A DNA stretch of 54,866 bases. Origin: Deltaproteobacteria bacterium (GTDB lineage Bacteria; Desulfobacterota; Binatia; Binatales; Binataceae). The position numbers and the translations under genes are program-made. The stretch is taken from NCBI GenBank assembly GCA_021794015.1, contig JAJYRQ010000025.1:1-54866 (forward strand), read 5' to 3'. The notes beneath the pieces are model-generated. The model was not told the DNA's origin and ran no database searches. It was given only the letters and a program-made list of their open reading frames with translations. Below are positions 53,417 through 54,866 of the stretch, in pieces; position 1 is the first letter of the stretch, and each line of letters opens with the position of its first letter.

Positions 53417-54370
53417 CTAGTATTCCGGCTTGAAATCGAAGTGGTGAATCGCGTTGATGAACCTTACGGTCCTGGTCTTCGAGCGCATCACCACGCTGTG
53501 CGTGTAAGCGCCCCCGGAGAAAAAGCGCACCCCCTTGAGGTAATCGCCCGTGGTCACGCCGGTGGCGGCGAACATCACGTTGTCCCCGGCCAGCTCCTCC
53601 AGCGTGTAGCGATGCTTGAGGTCGAAGATGCCGGCCGCCAGGCAGCGCTCCGCTTCGTCCTCGTTGCGCGGCGCGAAGCGGCACTGCATCTCGCCGCCGG
53701 ACGAACGGATGGCCGCCGAGGCCAGAATCCCCTGATGCGCCCCGCCGACGCCCAGCAGGATGTCGATGTCGCTTTCGGGATGGGTGGTTGCCACCGCCGC
53801 CGAGAGGTCGCCCGCCGACAAAAGCTTTATCGCCGCGCCCGCGCGGCGCACCTCGCGGATCAGCTTTTCGTGGCGCGGCCGGTCGAGAATCGCCACCCGC
53901 AGGTCCTCGACGTAGACCTTCTTGGCCTCGGCCAGCGCCTTGAGATTATCGGTGGGCGAGCGGTCGAGGTCGATCACCCCCACGCCGGCCGGGCCGCAGG
54001 CGACCTTGTCCATGTAGGTGTTGGGGCAGCGCAGGAGGCGCCCGCGTTCGGCCAGCGCGATGCAGGAAAGCGCGTTCGGGCCTCCCATGGCGCAGATAAG
54101 CGCGCCCTCCAGCGCATCCAGCGCCACGTCCACCTGCGGGCCGCTGCCGCTGCCGACGATCTCGCCCTCGTAAAGCAGATCGGAGGCGCCGCGCTCGCCT
54201 TCGCCGACGACGACCTTGCCGTCCATGGCGATCGAGTTGAGCGCTTTGCGCATCGCTTCGCACGCGGCGCGGTCGGCCTCGGCGACGTCGCCTTTGCCGA
54301 TAAAGCGAGCGGCGGCGAGCGCCGCGGCTTCCGTCGCGCGCGCGACTTCAAGGGCGAGGTTGCGGTCCAT
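53417..54370 (-). CDS. glpX: Fructose-1,6-bisphosphatase class II (GlpX)
   Basis: A 317-residue GlpX-type phosphatase of gluconeogenesis (Li-sensitive, metal-dependent). Metal- and substrate-site blocks DGKVVVGEGERGASDLLYEG, DALEGALICAMG, PNTYMDKVACGP and LLGVGGAHQGILASAAIRSS are present. It begins at ATG 54370, with GAGAG upstream; the longer open frame is unsupported. It is the first gene of the minus-strand run that goes on into acyl-CoA metabolism, an unusual partner for those genes. Confidence 0.94.
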   Translation of the reverse strand: MDRNLALEVARATEAAALAAARFIGKGDVAEADRAACEAMRKALNSIAMDGKVVVGEGERGASDLLYEGEIVGSGSGPQVDVALDALEGALICAMGGPNALSCIALAERGRLLRCPNTYMDKVACGPAGVGVIDLDRSPTDNLKALAEAKKVYVEDLRVAILDRPRHEKLIREVRRAGAAIKLLSAGDLSAAVATTHPESDIDILLGVGGAHQGILASAAIRSSGGEMQCRFAPRNEDEAERCLAAGIFDLKHRYTLEELAGDNVMFAATGVTTGDYLKGVRFFSGGAYTHSVVMRSKTRTVRFINAIHHFDFKPEY

Positions 54371-54599
54371 GGCTCTCTCTTCTTGGTACGCTCCGATCCG
54401 AGATCGCCCGGGCGGCCGATCCAGCCCGCGAAAGACGCTTTCGCCGCCGCCGCCCGCTCCCGGCGGCGACAGACCGGCGCGAGCGCCTCTCAGACAGCAT
54501 ACCAAAGCCTGCTTCGCGCTTCGAGCGGCGACATTGACGCACCGACACCCCACAGGCGCCCCGGGGCAAAGACTTCTCGGCGCCGCCGTCCGCGTCCGG

Positions 54600-54646
54600 T
54601 GGTCGGGCAAGCTGCCGTGCGGCGAGCACCGCGCGCGAGTGACAGT
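54600..54646. repeat. Dispersed repeat R2, copy 2
   Basis: The first 23 bases are identical to 47648-47670, with continuing similarity to about 54646 (GAGCACCGCGCGCGAGTGACAG against CAGCACTGCGCGCG...TGACAG). Confidence 0.65.
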
Positions 54647-54678
54647 GCTCGGGGCGAAGGCGGACGGCGTTGGCTACA

Positions 54679-54767
54679 GGGCCGGACATGCGCGCCGGGG
54701 TGACAGCTCATTGCGTCAGGCGCCGGCGGCTTCCAGCTGGGGCCGGACATGCGCGCCGGGGTGACAG
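54679..54767. repeat. Direct repeat of 28 bases, 61 bases apart
   Basis: GGGCCGGACATGCGCGCCGG followed by GGTGACAG occurs at 54679-54706 and again at 54740-54767. The units share the TGACAG end with repeat R2, so they belong to the same intergenic repeat family. Confidence 0.65.
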
Positions 54768-54866
54768 TGGTGGCAGGACCGCTCTCCGTTGCTCCCGCGC
54801 GCCTTCGCCGCTGTCGCCCTGAGCAGAGCTGGTGTGCGAGCCTTCTGCCCTGTCATCCTGAGCGAG

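Larger units (their letters stand above)
54371..54866. other. Repeat-rich intergenic end of window
   Basis: It presumably holds the glpX promoter. From about 54600 the sequence is a chain of short repeats: R2 copy 2, a 28-base direct repeat, and GTCATCCTGAGCGAG at the very end, cut by the window edge. No gene is recognised. Confidence 0.45.

Overview
The window is a high-GC, densely coding bacterial chromosome segment with about 50 protein genes, one tRNA and four decayed loci. Acyl-CoA metabolism dominates: four acyl-CoA dehydrogenase-family proteins, two crotonases, a B12-dependent acyl-CoA mutase and an ATP-dependent benzoyl-CoA-reductase-type enzyme. Together with 24-nt and GTCAYCCTGAGCG-type intergenic repeats, this suggests an uncultivated former-deltaproteobacterial lineage such as Binatota/Binatia or a relative. 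That placement is an inference from gene content and style; no marker gene fixes it.

Layout. 0.7-10.4 kb (minus strand): a PadR regulator heads a run encoding the four subunits of a Bzd-type (class I) benzoyl-CoA reductase. A small CxxC protein follows, then a broken phenylacetate-CoA-ligase-like gene, a 59-codon ORF, an acyl-CoA dehydrogenase, a MenB/BadI-like crotonase, a relic of a luciferase-like oxidoreductase and a hemerythrin-like protein. 10.8-12.5 kb: a divergent AidB-like acyl-CoA dehydrogenase. 12.6-15.2 kb (minus): pcaH-pcaG-pcaB, oxygen-dependent protocatechuate ring cleavage. 15.5-17.6 kb (plus): an arsenic module, arsR - CMD/AhpD-like - ACR3. 17.7-22.9 kb (plus): a YbhGFSR-type ABC exporter. 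22.9-26.6 kb (minus): phosphoketolase and acetate kinase.

26.6-28.9 kb is a gene-poor accessory patch with a two-gene cassette: a winged-helix protein and a winged-helix + HEPN-like protein. It lies next to a tRNA-Arg(CCG). This pair is the best candidate here for an undescribed system. 29.6-39.5 kb holds housekeeping and redox genes: FTR1 iron permease, PlsC, aldehyde dehydrogenase, ClC channel, gamma-CA-like protein, aldo-keto reductase, Zn-ADH and quinone oxidoreductase. 39.7-44 kb (plus): queA-tgt-yajC-secD with no secF following. 44-45.9 kb: a separate unit with its own promoter (HTH protein, PmtA-like methyltransferase, cupredoxin-like exported protein). 45.9-48 kb is repeat-rich, with a VOC protein and a decayed hicBA toxin-antitoxin locus. 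48-54.4 kb (minus): glpX, crotonase, acyl-CoA dehydrogenase, an acyl-CoA mutase (large + small subunits) whose specificity residues match isobutyryl-CoA mutase, and a second acyl-CoA dehydrogenase. The window ends in the same repeat family seen at 46-48 kb.

How the genes could work together (inference): aromatic compounds may enter either by ATP-driven ring reduction or by protocatechuate cleavage. Branched and straight short acyl-CoAs would be interconverted by the mutase and beta-oxidised. Phosphoketolase plus acetate kinase would give acetate and ATP from sugar phosphates.
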